Positions 8,640 through 18,174 of a stretch of DNA of 55,082 nt are shown piece by piece. Source of the stretch: CAYYMD01 sp964472875 (GTDB lineage Bacteria > Planctomycetota > Phycisphaerae > SM23-33); the NCBI GenBank assembly GCA_964472875.1, contig CAYYMD010000016.1, positions 1-55,082 of the forward strand, written 5' to 3'. A model generated the notes under the pieces. It did not search any database. It worked only from the letters and a program-made list of their open reading frames with translations, and had not been told where the DNA came from. Position numbers and translations under genes: made by a program. Numbering within the stretch: the first letter of the stretch is position 1; every line of letters starts with the position of its first letter.

Positions 8640-10025
8640 ATGGCGCGAGTAATAAAGCGAAAAGGTCCCCCTTATGCATTAATAGTCTTTGTTTTTCTAT
8701 TCCTTGTGGCCACCACCATAATGGTTCTGCAGATGATGCGAGCCGATGAGGCCGAAAAGAAGGTGGAAGAACTGCAGTCTACCCTTAACGCCCTGGCCAG
8801 TCCACAGGAACGGGAGAATCCGGAAATCATCAGCATGATCAGGGAGTACAACCAGGCCAGACAACGCGGTGGCCAGGAAGCGCGCACCGTCGTAGAACAA
8901 ATGGATAATAATATTTCCGAGTTGACCAAATTAATACTCGGAGTTCCCACTTCCACACAGGAGGCAATCACCAGTGTGGAAGAACAGGTTTATGCTCAGC
9001 TGGAAGCGAAACGTGCCCTGATTGAGCAGATTAAGCTACTTCAGCAAAGAATCGAAGGAAATAAGGAGGAACTGCGAAATCGGGAAGCACGCTTAGCAGA
9101 ATTGCGTTCGCAGGTGGAGACTCTCGAGAAGAGCAGAAACGAACTCGCCGAAAAAATGGAAGCCGCACTGGCCGAAAAGACTGAACAAATTCAGAAACTG
9201 ACAAGGCAATCCGAAAAATACCGCAAATCCCTCGAGGATCAGCTCGCACAGGCCAAGCAGGAGTGGGAACAGAAGGCGGCTGAACTGAACGATACCATCG
9301 CCTCAAAAGAGTCGCGGATAAAAGCACTCGAGATGGAGGTTCAGAAATGGGAAAACAAACATAATAAACTGGCCCGGGAGATTAAACGAGAACTTGGTGA
9401 CCGCCCGAGTCTGGAAAACCAGCCCGATGCGAAAATAGTTAATGTTGTTCAGGAAGCGAACATCTGCTACATCAGCAAGGGGCGCGGAGAACGCATCCGA
9501 CCGGGCCTGCCCTTCAATGTATATCCGGCAGGGCCCATTCCTGAGGATGGCAAGGGCAAGGCCAAGATTGTCGTAAAAAATGTCGGGGCACATTCCAGCG
9601 AATGTAAAATAATCGAACAGGAAGAGGACAATCCGATTATTGCCGGCGATGTTGTCGGAAACGTGGTGTTCGACTCTAACCGCACGTATAGCTTCGTCGT
9701 GGAAGGTGTTTTCGACCTGACAGGCAGGGGAAGGCCCACCGAAGCCGGGACCGAAACCGTCAAAATGCTGATAGAACGTTATGGCGGTAATGTTAAGGAC
9801 GAAATAGGCGTGCAGACGGATTTTCTCGTTATGGGCGCAGAGCCCACCCGTCCGCCCGAGCCCGACGAAACAGCCGCCGCCCAAGTATGGGATGCTTATC
9901 ACAAGCAGCTGAAGGTCTGGCAGAATTATCAGGATGTAAAGGCCAGGGCCCGGGAGATGGCTATTCCCGTATTGAACACCAATAGATTTCTGGCCTTTAT
10001 CGGATACGTTCCTGAGGAATCCTAA
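8640..10025 (+). CDS. Membrane-anchored coiled-coil protein with C-terminal BRCT-like domain
   Basis: This 461-aa protein has a short basic N-terminus and one transmembrane segment (about 12-31). Long Glu/Lys/Gln-rich coiled coils follow at about 33-80 and 110-260, with a linker-like region at 265-345. The last part (about 349-461) resembles a bacterial BRCT domain. It has a hydrophobic first strand (FVVEGVFDL), a helix ending in ERYGGNV, then TDFLVMG. After an insertion it ends with ARAREMAIPVLNTNRFLAFIG, which resembles the end of the LigA BRCT domain. The topology puts the coiled coil and BRCT-like part on one side of the membrane; which side is not certain. The function is unknown. It is followed after 34 nt by an aminotransferase. 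Confidence 0.75.
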   Translation: MARVIKRKGPPYALIVFVFLFLVATTIMVLQMMRADEAEKKVEELQSTLNALASPQERENPEIISMIREYNQARQRGGQEARTVVEQMDNNISELTKLILGVPTSTQEAITSVEEQVYAQLEAKRALIEQIKLLQQRIEGNKEELRNREARLAELRSQVETLEKSRNELAEKMEAALAEKTEQIQKLTRQSEKYRKSLEDQLAQAKQEWEQKAAELNDTIASKESRIKALEMEVQKWENKHNKLAREIKRELGDRPSLENQPDAKIVNVVQEANICYISKGRGERIRPGLPFNVYPAGPIPEDGKGKAKIVVKNVGAHSSECKIIEQEEDNPIIAGDVVGNVVFDSNRTYSFVVEGVFDLTGRGRPTEAGTETVKMLIERYGGNVKDEIGVQTDFLVMGAEPTRPPEPDETAAAQVWDAYHKQLKVWQNYQDVKARAREMAIPVLNTNRFLAFIGYVPEES

Positions 10026-10059
10026 CAGCTAAAAAGATTTAGCAGGGTAAATTCTCAAT

Positions 10060-11250
10060 ATGAAATTGCTTTCCAGCCGCATTCAAAATGTCAGCCCCAG
10101 TGCTACTATCGCTGTAACCTCCCGCGCAAGGCAGATGCTTGATGAGGGCAGGGATGTTATCAGTTTCGGAGCGGGGGAGCCGGATTTCGACACGCCGGAG
10201 TTTATAAAACAAGCCGCATTCGAGGCACTCGAGGCCGGCGATACCAAGTACACTCCGCGCTCAGGCAACAAACTCAAGCAGGCCATTGCCGACAAGCTCG
10301 CGGCAGAAAACAACCTTAATATCGAGCCGGATTGCATCGTGGTTACATTCGGCGGTAAACATGCGATATACGATACCTGTCAGGTTTTGCTGGACCCGGG
10401 CGACAAGGTATTGATTCCCGCCCCTTACTGGGTCAGTTACCCCGAAATGGTCAGACTCGCCGGTGGCGAACCTGTGATAATCGATGCCTCGGCCGAAAAC
10501 GGTTTTAAAATCTCGCCGCAGGATATTCTCGACGCAGCAGACGGCGCGAAGGTGCTGATTTTAAATTCACCGTGCAATCCCACCGGCGCCGCATACAGTC
10601 CCCGGGAACTTGCCGACATTGCCGAGGCGGTTGAAAAAACCGACCTGATTGTCTTTTCGGATGAGATTTACGAAAAATTAATCTACGGCGATACGCGTTT
10701 CGTCTCTTTCGCTTCTCTCGGCGAAAAACTTCCCGAACGTACAGTCACGTTCAACGGTTTGTCGAAATCGTTTGCTATGACCGGCTGGCGCATAGGATGG
10801 GCCGCCGGCCCCGCTGAAATCATAAAGGGCGTCAACCGGTTGATGAGCCACGAGACTACTAAGCCGGCCGGTTTTATTCAGGCCGGGGCCCTTGCCGCCT
10901 ACACGGATGAGCGTGCGGCCGACGCCATCGAGACCATGCGGGCCGAGTTCGCCGTCCGTGGCAGGCATATGTCGGAACGCCTAAATGCCATTGAAGGCGT
11001 CAGTTGCGCCAAACCCGAAGGGGCATTTTACTGTTTCCCGAATGTCAGCGCGCACTACGGGAAAACCTTGGGCGGAGCGGAGATTAAAGATTCTATGAGT
11101 TTAGCCAGGGCGGTGCTGGAGCAGATTGAGGTCGCCCTCGTGCCGGGCGTGGCCTTCGGGCAGGACAGGTGCGTGCGGCTCAGTTTCGCCACGGACATGG
11201 AGTCGATAGATAAGGGGCTGGACCGCCTGGAGAAATTCCTGTCCGGCTGA
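10060..11250 (+). CDS. Aspartate-type pyridoxal-phosphate aminotransferase (class I)
   Basis: This 396-aa fold-type I aminotransferase is of the bacterial AspB/AspC-Igamma kind. It has the substrate segment FGAGEPDFDTPEFIK, NSPCNPTGA, the PLP-phenol partner motif FSDEIYEKL, and the Schiff-base lysine in NGLSKSFAMTGWRIGW. The C-terminal RLSFAT holds the carboxylate-binding arginine. It probably makes aspartate from oxaloacetate and glutamate, although related enzymes also handle prephenate or aromatic acids. It lies 34 nt after the BRCT-like gene on the same strand and converges with the TPR gene that follows. Confidence 0.93.
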   Translation: MKLLSSRIQNVSPSATIAVTSRARQMLDEGRDVISFGAGEPDFDTPEFIKQAAFEALEAGDTKYTPRSGNKLKQAIADKLAAENNLNIEPDCIVVTFGGKHAIYDTCQVLLDPGDKVLIPAPYWVSYPEMVRLAGGEPVIIDASAENGFKISPQDILDAADGAKVLILNSPCNPTGAAYSPRELADIAEAVEKTDLIVFSDEIYEKLIYGDTRFVSFASLGEKLPERTVTFNGLSKSFAMTGWRIGWAAGPAEIIKGVNRLMSHETTKPAGFIQAGALAAYTDERAADAIETMRAEFAVRGRHMSERLNAIEGVSCAKPEGAFYCFPNVSAHYGKTLGGAEIKDSMSLARAVLEQIEVALVPGVAFGQDRCVRLSFATDMESIDKGLDRLEKFLSG

Positions 11251-11291
11251 GGGAATTATCGAACGGCCGATATTGCGTTGGGGTGAAGAAT

Positions 11292-12884
11292 TCAGCGTTT
11301 TTGCCTGTCTTTGCAATGTATGCTTTGCAGGTTCCGCCACGTCGACGATACGGTGTCCAGAAGTCCCATCTGTTCCAGTGAGGTGGTAATCACGGAGCGT
11401 TTTTTTATCCACTGATTTTCCTGCCGGGCGGACAGAACATGAGTAACGCGAGCGAATTTCCGCGGGTCAGAATGCAGCAGCGCCAGGTGATAGTGCCTGC
11501 GGAGCAAATCCTGCGATATGTCCGCCGCTTGCCGGAATGTCTCTTCGGCTTTTTCTTTCAGGCCTTTCTTGTGTCGGATTATGCCGAGTTCCACGATTGA
11601 CTGCATGTGAGCGGGATTTATTTCGACCGCGCGGGTGAACTGTTTTTGTGCTCCATCCACCTGCCCGAGTGCCAGCAGGAGCATCCCGTGTGTGTATCGC
11701 AGGTCAGCGCGGTCGTTCGCGGCGAGTTCTCTGGCGTGACTGCTCACCTGGCGTATGAGCATGCGGTCGTTATCATACGTCTGTCGAATAATCTCTTTGG
11801 TGTTTACGGCGTCGTGCATATCGGTTTCGGCAAGAAGTGAATGCAGTCGCAAGGTTTCGGACATGAGCGTAACTGTGTTGGGCTCCACCGCCACGGCCAG
11901 TTCGAAGGCATTGTGTGCGTCAGATTTGCGGCCCGCCGACAGATGAGCGCATCCCAGCGCAACATAATTAAAAGTGATTCTGTTATTCAGTTCGGCTGCG
12001 CGGTGGAAAGCTTCCGCCGCTTGTTCGATTCGCCCGAATGCCAGGTGATGCGAGCCGAGTTTGACCGTTCCCTCGAGATAGTCCGGCTGGATATCCAGCG
12101 CCCGAAGATAATGCCGGATCGCCTGTTCGTCGTCGCCTGTTCGCCCGTAAAGGTCCGCAATCCTCACATGGAGGTCGGCGAAAGGACCCTGCCGCTGGAG
12201 AAGTTCATGCAGCCGCTCCAGGGCATGGTAAAATTTGCCCTCGTTGACGAGTTCCTCGATATCTTCATCGGCCAGTGCCCAATTTTCCGGCTCCATTGCG
12301 ATAGCGGCCTGGAGCAGCTGGACGGCTCTGTCGTATTTGCCGTTGCGGTAATTAAGTGCGCCAATCGCGCCTATAAGCCAGTTATGTCGCAATTCGAAAT
12401 GGCTCAAAGCACGGCACTGCTTTATGGCCTCGTCACAGTTTCCGTTTGTTATTTGGATGGCGGCAAGACGATAGCGGGCGGGTGAACCCGCAGGGTCCCG
12501 GTTAATCGCGCGGCGGTAAAATTTTATCGCCTCCCGGCTAAGGTGCGCCTTTTCACAGCACAATCCAAGTCCTGCGAGAATATCAGTGCGGCCGGGAAGT
12601 ATTTCCATGGCGGCCAGCAGATGATTGACGGCCCGGCGGGTGTTGGATTCCTCGTCACAGGCAACTGCAGATGCGATGTGTGCGGCGGCGCGATAAGGTC
12701 CGCTGTTGCAAAACGGCGCCAGGCAACGGGTAGCGGCTTCGGGCTTGCCTGCTCTAAGAAGATCCAGTCCCCGATTGATAGGTTCGCCGGCTGCTTTAAG
12801 ACGGGGAAGAGTAAGATGTTCCGCCATTAATTCGGCGGGGCTCATCTCCAGTCCCTTGCCGAGAATCTCGAGCAGGTAATTCAA
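11292..12884 (-). CDS. TPR-repeat protein
   Basis: This 530-aa protein is built almost entirely of tetratricopeptide repeats of about 34 residues (for example AGLGLCCEKAHLSREAIKFY, YLRALDIQPDYLEGTVKLGS, FELAVAVEPNTVTL). It has no signal peptide or transmembrane segment, so it is probably a cytoplasmic scaffold. The start is TTG at 12884, supported by AGGAGG 10 nt upstream; an ATG at 12845 is an alternative. It lies just downstream of the exopolysaccharide cluster on the same strand, separated by 137 nt. A role in that cluster is possible but unproven. Confidence 0.8.
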   Translation of the reverse strand: MNYLLEILGKGLEMSPAELMAEHLTLPRLKAAGEPINRGLDLLRAGKPEAATRCLAPFCNSGPYRAAAHIASAVACDEESNTRRAVNHLLAAMEILPGRTDILAGLGLCCEKAHLSREAIKFYRRAINRDPAGSPARYRLAAIQITNGNCDEAIKQCRALSHFELRHNWLIGAIGALNYRNGKYDRAVQLLQAAIAMEPENWALADEDIEELVNEGKFYHALERLHELLQRQGPFADLHVRIADLYGRTGDDEQAIRHYLRALDIQPDYLEGTVKLGSHHLAFGRIEQAAEAFHRAAELNNRITFNYVALGCAHLSAGRKSDAHNAFELAVAVEPNTVTLMSETLRLHSLLAETDMHDAVNTKEIIRQTYDNDRMLIRQVSSHARELAANDRADLRYTHGMLLLALGQVDGAQKQFTRAVEINPAHMQSIVELGIIRHKKGLKEKAEETFRQAADISQDLLRRHYHLALLHSDPRKFARVTHVLSARQENQWIKKRSVITTSLEQMGLLDTVSSTWRNLQSIHCKDRQKR

Positions 12885-13021
12885 CCTCCGCTTGCCTCCT
12901 GTATTTCGCCTCTGTCTTTACGTTGCGGCTGTATCTTAACGTTAACCGACTATAGAAGTATCGGCATGATAATCGCGGAGGTGAAGCAAGTTACACGGAT
13001 TTTATGCCCGCAGAAGTCAGT

Positions 13022-13714
13022 TCAGTACGCGCCGCGGGCCGAGAGCACCGCAGGGATGGTTTGTATGATAATCAGCATGTCCAGAAGGAAGTTCCGCCTG
13101 GCCACATAGTACAGGTCGAGCATAATCCAATGTTCGTAGCTCAGCTCGCTTCGCCCGGATATCTGCCACAGGCAGGTCAGGCCCGGCTTTACGCAGCTGC
13201 GCATCGTGCCGCTGCCGTTTACACTCTGGGCCTCGGGGAACCAAAGGGGTCTCGGTCCGACAATGGACATCTCGCCGATTAAAACGTTCAACAACTGGGG
13301 CAGTTCGTCGATGCTGCTGCGACGCAGAAACTTGCCTATGCACGTCAGGCGCGGGTCATCGGGTATCTTGAACACTGGGCCGCTTTGATGATTCATGTGC
13401 GCCAGTGCATCGCGCATTTTCTCCGCGCCGTCGCGCATGGTGCGGAACTTGTACATGGTGAAGAACTTGCCGTTAAGTCCTACGCGGGTCTGTTTGAATA
13501 TGACCGGTCCGCGGGAGGTGAGCTTTATCAGCGCTGCCACCACCAGCATAAGCGGCGAAAGGAGCATTAACAGAAACAACGCCGTTACCACGTCGGTTAT
13601 ACGCTTGGCCTTGTGGTAAACGGTAGAAGGCGTTGCAGTCAGGCCGACGGCGTACTGGCCGACGAGATATTCCGACAGGGCAGTAGGATTCGTTTGTGTT
13701 GCGAGCGTAGTCAT
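13022..13714 (-). CDS. Phosphoglycosyl transferase (sugar transferase, WcaJ/EpsE-like catalytic domain)
   Basis: This 230-aa monotopic phosphoglycosyl transferase moves a sugar-1-phosphate from a nucleotide sugar to undecaprenyl phosphate, the first step of repeat-unit assembly. It has the hydrophobic re-entrant helix (ALFLLMLLSPLMLVVAALI), GPVIFKQTRVG, FTMYKFRTM, the Asp-Glu catalytic dyad in RRSSIDELPQLLNV, MSIVGPRP and PGLTCLWQISGR. It lacks the multi-spanning N-terminal half of WcaJ, so it is the short form. It begins 1 nt after the end of the preceding glycosyltransferase gene and is the last gene of the cluster. Confidence 0.93.
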   Translation of the reverse strand: MTTLATQTNPTALSEYLVGQYAVGLTATPSTVYHKAKRITDVVTALFLLMLLSPLMLVVAALIKLTSRGPVIFKQTRVGLNGKFFTMYKFRTMRDGAEKMRDALAHMNHQSGPVFKIPDDPRLTCIGKFLRRSSIDELPQLLNVLIGEMSIVGPRPLWFPEAQSVNGSGTMRSCVKPGLTCLWQISGRSELSYEHWIMLDLYYVARRNFLLDMLIIIQTIPAVLSARGAY

Positions 13715-13715
13715 T

Positions 13716-14846
13716 TTAAATTCGTTTCCGGACCACTTGCCGGTAGATGAGTTCCATCTTATCAGCCACCGCAGTCCAGGAGAATTTCTCCTCCGTCCGG
13801 GTTTTGGCCACTTGAGCCGTCCGTTTTCTTAAATTTTCATTGGACAGACCTCGCACGAGCTGATCCGTCAGGTCAGCGAGATCGTCCTGCCTAAAGTATA
13901 GGATAGATTCGCCCATGGCCGCAAAATTTTCCTCAATATCTGCAGCCAGTATGCAGCATCCGTATGATGCGGCCTCCAGCAGGACAAGAGACATTCCCTC
14001 AAGAACGCTGGGATGAGCGAGCATGGCGGCGTTTGCGTAAAGCGCTGCAAGAACCGGGTAACTTTGTGGGCCGGTAAAAATAACATCCTCGCCGGCGGCA
14101 TTGCGGCACTTTTGCTCGTATTTCTTTTCGCAGAATTCACCGGCCACCACCAGCCGCCACGGGCAGCCATCAGATGCGTTAAGTTTTCTTTTGGCTCTTG
14201 CCCAGGCGTTAAGCAAAAGGTAGAGACGTTTTTCGGGGACGATTCTTCCGGCGTAAAGGACGTAACGTTCCGGGCGGAGTGACCAGTGCGAAAGATATTC
14301 CGCATCGGGGGGTGAGCCGAGCGATCTGACAGCATTTGGCACATATTTAACTTTTTTATGATAACCCGATTCGAGCTTTTTGGCAAGCGTTTTATTTACA
14401 CAAATTACCGCTGCGGCGCGGGACATTGCTGCCGAGAGTCCCGCCCGAAGCGCCGCCTTGGCGGCGGGCGACCATCTTGGACGTTGCCAGTCGGCCGCGT
14501 GTACGGTGAATACCACCGGCGCCGCCAGGTTCGCCAGTGGCGCCACCAGCCCCGGACCGGGGGAGTGAATGTGGATTACGTCGGCCCCGCGGCAGGTAAT
14601 ATCCACAGCGGCTGTAAGAGAGTGGGTGATAGTATCCAGGTGCTTACCGGCCACGCCGGGCGTGAAAATTCTTTTTACGCCGCGGGGGCGGTTCTCCCAC
14701 TGTCCCGAGGCGACGTAATGCCTGCGGCAGTAAACGAGCACCTCATGGCCGCGCGCGGATAACTCCGTGGCGAGTTCCTCTACCACTCGCTCCACGCCGC
14801 CTCCGCGGGCGGGCACCCCCCGCGAACCTAACATCGCAATGCGCAT
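13716..14846 (-). CDS. Family 4 glycosyltransferase
   Basis: This 376-aa GT-B glycosyltransferase opens with MRIAMLGSRGVPARGGGVER, a GT4-type nucleotide and acceptor start. Its C-terminal donor domain contains LYAGRIVPEKRL and the E-x7-E motif in LEGMSLVLLEAASYG. It probably adds one sugar to the lipid-linked repeat unit on the cytoplasmic face. The ATG at 14846 is chosen because it starts the Rossmann strand. The open frame extends to 15668, but that upstream part overlaps the neighbouring gene and has no family resemblance. It overlaps the upstream gene by 19 nt. Confidence 0.9.
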   Translation of the reverse strand: MRIAMLGSRGVPARGGGVERVVEELATELSARGHEVLVYCRRHYVASGQWENRPRGVKRIFTPGVAGKHLDTITHSLTAAVDITCRGADVIHIHSPGPGLVAPLANLAAPVVFTVHAADWQRPRWSPAAKAALRAGLSAAMSRAAAVICVNKTLAKKLESGYHKKVKYVPNAVRSLGSPPDAEYLSHWSLRPERYVLYAGRIVPEKRLYLLLNAWARAKRKLNASDGCPWRLVVAGEFCEKKYEQKCRNAAGEDVIFTGPQSYPVLAALYANAAMLAHPSVLEGMSLVLLEAASYGCCILAADIEENFAAMGESILYFRQDDLADLTDQLVRGLSNENLRKRTAQVAKTRTEEKFSWTAVADKMELIYRQVVRKRI

Positions 14847-16042
14847 CTGCTGACAGACTCCCGATATAGTTCTTCCAGGCGGGACAGGATTTTGTCCGCC
14901 TTGTGTTCGTTTTGGACTAATTCCCGGCCGCGATGCGCCATTTTCCGGCGGGATGCGGCATCTGCCAGCACCCGCCCGGCCACCTCCGCCAGCGACCGAC
15001 CGTCGTCGGGACTGAACAGCCGGCCCGTCTCGCCGTCTCGAATCCACTGGCGGATGGGGGCGTGGTCGGGTGCGATTACGCATCGATCGGCGGCCATCGC
15101 CTCCAGCATGGTCTGCGGGCTGTTTTCCGGGCACCGGCTGGTCAATACCACGGCCGCGGCCTTTTCGAACAGCCGCGACAATTCCTCGCGCGGCAGTTGT
15201 CCGGTTATCTCTATATTTCCCAGCGACTGCTGGTTCGCACGGCCGCGGAGTTCGTCCATGAGCGGACCGTCGCCTGCGATGACCACCTGCGCATCCGGCA
15301 GGCGAGAGGCCAGCTCGAGCATCAGCAGTGGACCTTTTTCGTCGCTGAGCCGACCTGCAAAAAGCAGAAGGCGCGAGTCGGCAGGTGGGTTGGCCGAGCA
15401 GGCCGGGGCGTTGACGATATTCGGCACGAAGACAGTTTTGGCCGCCGGCACGCCGGTGCGGCGAAGCACCTCGCTCATATATCGGCCGGGGCAGATGAAA
15501 TAATCCACCGCTGAAATATAGCGCCGCCAGAACCGCTGTATAAGCGTCTCCAGCGCGACCCCGGCGCCCGCCAGGCCCGCACAGGCAGGCGAGGCCGCGT
15601 GATAAAACTTGTTCGGCAGGCACCGCGTGCAAACGCCATTCGGGCGGAGAAAATGCTTGGTAGGGCACGCAAGGCGGTAATCGTGAATCGTCATTACAAT
15701 ACCGATGTCCCTTCGCGCCAGCGGGGGAATAATCGAGGGTGTCAGGTGGTGATAGATATTATGCAGGTGGGCTATGTCAACGGGGTGCCTGCGCAGGAAT
15801 TTTTCCATGGCCGCGGCGGCGGCGCTGTTGTGAATCATCCTCGGCAGGGCAGAGGCCCTGGGATTGGCCGCAAAATCGTAAAATACCGGCATTGTCTTGC
15901 CCGGGGTGTCGGCGCAGCCGAAATGATTTACCTCGTGGCCGCGCTGACGTTGCAGGCGACTGAGCCGGTCTATATACGCGCCCACGCCTCCGGCCCGGGC
16001 CGAAGTGAGCTTCAAAAACTTGTCAACGTGAAGTATTCGCAC
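14828..16042 (-). CDS. Family 4 glycosyltransferase
   Basis: This 404-aa GT-B enzyme has the N-terminal RILHVDKF strand and the glycine-rich GGVGAYIDRL loop. It has HLHNIYHHL at the domain interface and a Cys-rich insert (TKHFLRPNGVCTRCLP) common in capsule glycosyltransferases. The donor domain shows LLFAGRLSDEKGP and the E-x7-E motif at ENSPQTMLEAMA. It is predicted to be soluble or membrane-associated in the cytoplasm. It sits between two other glycosyltransferases with tight spacing (15 nt from the one upstream), so it is part of the same operon. Confidence 0.9.
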   Translation of the reverse strand: MRILHVDKFLKLTSARAGGVGAYIDRLSRLQRQRGHEVNHFGCADTPGKTMPVFYDFAANPRASALPRMIHNSAAAAAMEKFLRRHPVDIAHLHNIYHHLTPSIIPPLARRDIGIVMTIHDYRLACPTKHFLRPNGVCTRCLPNKFYHAASPACAGLAGAGVALETLIQRFWRRYISAVDYFICPGRYMSEVLRRTGVPAAKTVFVPNIVNAPACSANPPADSRLLLFAGRLSDEKGPLLMLELASRLPDAQVVIAGDGPLMDELRGRANQQSLGNIEITGQLPREELSRLFEKAAAVVLTSRCPENSPQTMLEAMAADRCVIAPDHAPIRQWIRDGETGRLFSPDDGRSLAEVAGRVLADAASRRKMAHRGRELVQNEHKADKILSRLEELYRESVSRCALRC

Positions 16043-16056
16043 GGTATTTCAGTTTT

Positions 16057-17184
16057 TCATTTCTGTGTTTTTACGATTGAACGGAGCAGTTTGACGAATT
16101 TTCCCGCGGTTGTCTCTATGTCGTAATGTTTTGCGGTTTCGCCGGCGTTGCCGCCCATTTTCTGCACAAGTTCCTTATCGCCGGCAAGATGTGCTATACA
16201 ATCGGCGAGCGAAATTTTATCTCCCGGCGCGCACTTTAGCCCGTTTGCGCCGTCGGTGAGTATTTCCTCGAAGGCCGGTATGTCCGGCGCGATTACCGGA
16301 AGTTTCGCGGCCATGGCCTCCAGGGCAGATATGGGCATTGTTTCGGCCCTGGTCGCCAGAACGAATGCATCCGCGGCGCGTAGATAATCGGCCACGTTAC
16401 TCTGCGGACCGATCAGTTTTACCGAATCGCCGAGTTTCAGGCGTTCGACGTCGCGGCCGAAGTGCTCATCGTCCATTTCGCGACCGATCATCACAATTTG
16501 CAGGTTTTTGCGTTCTTGTTTCGCGTGTGCGAAAGATTCCAGCAGCCACAGGGGTGCTTTTTCCGGCCAGTTGTTGGCCACCTGCACCAGCAGGAATGAA
16601 TCAGCGGGCAGTTGCAGTATTTTACGGGCGGCATTTTTGTTGCCGGGCGCAAAATTTTCTGTGCGGATGCCGTTGGGTATCACACACATTTTATCTTCGT
16701 TTACGCCGCCGGCCGCCAGTGCCCGACGCTGCCAGGGGGCTATGGTCACTATCTTATCCAGTCGGCCCTGGGCTCGCCTCAGGCGGCGGATGAGTCCGGG
16801 CATTCGACCGCCCGGGGTGTCGTGACCCGGTCCGCCGTGGCACCACAGCAGCCGGGCGGGGCGTTTGGCGCGCATCGCAGTTGCCCCGACTGCGGCGATT
16901 ATACCGTTACGTATCGCATCCACGATGATAATCGCATCAATGTCGTGGTCTCGGATGATGCGTGCGGTGGCAGGTATACATCCCACGTCGAAGCGGTTTG
17001 CGGCCAGCGGCTGGTAAACCCTGTCGGCGACGGCTCCGAATCGCTCCGCCATATCGCCGCCGCTGTATATGCCGGCGACTACTACACCAAAGCCCTCGCG
17101 GCGCCGCAGGGCCTCGGCCAGGTCCAGCGCAGCCGTCTCGGCCCCGCCCACCTGGAGTTTTGACATAAGCATGAGGACGTTCAT
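16057..17184 (-). CDS. Family 4 glycosyltransferase
   Basis: This 375-aa GT-B enzyme begins MNVLMLMSKLQVGGAETAAL, with the GGAE motif typical of the GT4 subgroup. It has LLVQVANNWPEKAP in the donor domain and the E-x7-E motif in ETMPISALEAMAAKL. The start at 17184 is chosen because it overlaps the stop of the upstream gene by 4 nt (ATGA), a normal coupling arrangement. A longer frame to 17334 has no family resemblance. The sugar specificity cannot be told. Confidence 0.9.
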   Translation of the reverse strand: MNVLMLMSKLQVGGAETAALDLAEALRRREGFGVVVAGIYSGGDMAERFGAVADRVYQPLAANRFDVGCIPATARIIRDHDIDAIIIVDAIRNGIIAAVGATAMRAKRPARLLWCHGGPGHDTPGGRMPGLIRRLRRAQGRLDKIVTIAPWQRRALAAGGVNEDKMCVIPNGIRTENFAPGNKNAARKILQLPADSFLLVQVANNWPEKAPLWLLESFAHAKQERKNLQIVMIGREMDDEHFGRDVERLKLGDSVKLIGPQSNVADYLRAADAFVLATRAETMPISALEAMAAKLPVIAPDIPAFEEILTDGANGLKCAPGDKISLADCIAHLAGDKELVQKMGGNAGETAKHYDIETTAGKFVKLLRSIVKTQK

Positions 17185-18137
17185 ACAGCCGCCTTGATTT
17201 TTTCCGCTGCCAGTGACATTGCGCCGCCGGCCATGCCGCGGATTATGCCCGCGTGCGTCCGTTTGTCGCCCACCGGCAGGTACAGCACGTGAATGACAAA
17301 CAACCCGAAAAGATTCCACCACACGAGCAGCCACTTGCCGGCGCCCGGTTCAAGGGCGTCGGCGGCGATATTGTAGATGTTGGACACTATCATTTTTCCG
17401 TAGGCGACGGGGTCGGGCCTGCCTGGCGCGACGTCGCCGCGGTGATGAGTCATCTTCAGCGAAGGCGCGATGAACAGCGCGTATTTTTGCGCTGCGCGGT
17501 AGGAAAAGTCCCTGTCTTCGCCCAGGGCGTATCCGCCGAAAGATTCGTTGTATCTGACGTTATTTCCCAGTCGCCGCCTGAAACTCGCACGTCCGCCCAC
17601 GATAAAATCCGTGGCCCGCAGCCGCCGGCGCAGTTTTTCCGGAAGCGAGACTGACCGGGAGACGCAGCGCCTCGGCCGCCATTGTGTATGCGCGATAAAC
17701 CACATCAGCACATCCCATATCCGCTGGCCCAGGCGATTCCGCGGCGCTTCGGCCGCCACGGCGCCTATGGCGTCGACATGTCCAACCTTGTCCGCAAGGT
17801 ACATTTTCTCCAGTTCGACAAGGTAATCTTTGTCCGGTTCGATGTCGTCGTCCAGCATCACGATTATTTCGCCGGATGCGGCGTCCATGCCGGCATTTCG
17901 TGAGGCCGGCAGGTTGGCCTCCCGGGCGGGCCGGCGGATTGGTGTGTATTTGACGTCACTGCGTCGAATCTCATCGGCCAGGTCGGTCGGAATCTCCTCG
18001 CTACCGTCGTTGACGATAATCAACTCCTCGGGCGTGCGCTTCTGGGCGAGCATCGCCTTCACCGTGCGCCGCAGACTGACCGGGCGGTCGTGCGTAGGCA
18101 CGACGACGGAGAATGTAAGTCTGTCCGGAGATTCCAT
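17181..18137 (-). CDS. Family 2 glycosyltransferase
   Basis: This 318-aa GT-A enzyme has the nucleotide-binding start FSVVVPTHDRPVSLRRTV, IIVNDGSEE, the metal-binding acidic motif VMLDDDIEPD, and a later GEDRDFSYR segment that supplies the catalytic base region. A hydrophobic segment near 270-290 may attach it to the membrane. It couples by a 4-nt overlap to the next glycosyltransferase and follows the flippase gene by 37 nt. Confidence 0.9.
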   Translation of the reverse strand: MESPDRLTFSVVVPTHDRPVSLRRTVKAMLAQKRTPEELIIVNDGSEEIPTDLADEIRRSDVKYTPIRRPAREANLPASRNAGMDAASGEIIVMLDDDIEPDKDYLVELEKMYLADKVGHVDAIGAVAAEAPRNRLGQRIWDVLMWFIAHTQWRPRRCVSRSVSLPEKLRRRLRATDFIVGGRASFRRRLGNNVRYNESFGGYALGEDRDFSYRAAQKYALFIAPSLKMTHHRGDVAPGRPDPVAYGKMIVSNIYNIAADALEPGAGKWLLVWWNLFGLFVIHVLYLPVGDKRTHAGIIRGMAGGAMSLAAEKIKAAV

Positions 18138-18174
18138 GTATAACGTATCGGCGTTTGAGCCGGTGTGCTTGCAT

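Noticed and set aside
13716..15668. A 650-aa glycosyltransferase from the full open frame
   Set aside because: The first 274 codons overlap the neighbouring glycosyltransferase in another frame and show no family sequence. The real gene starts at 14846.
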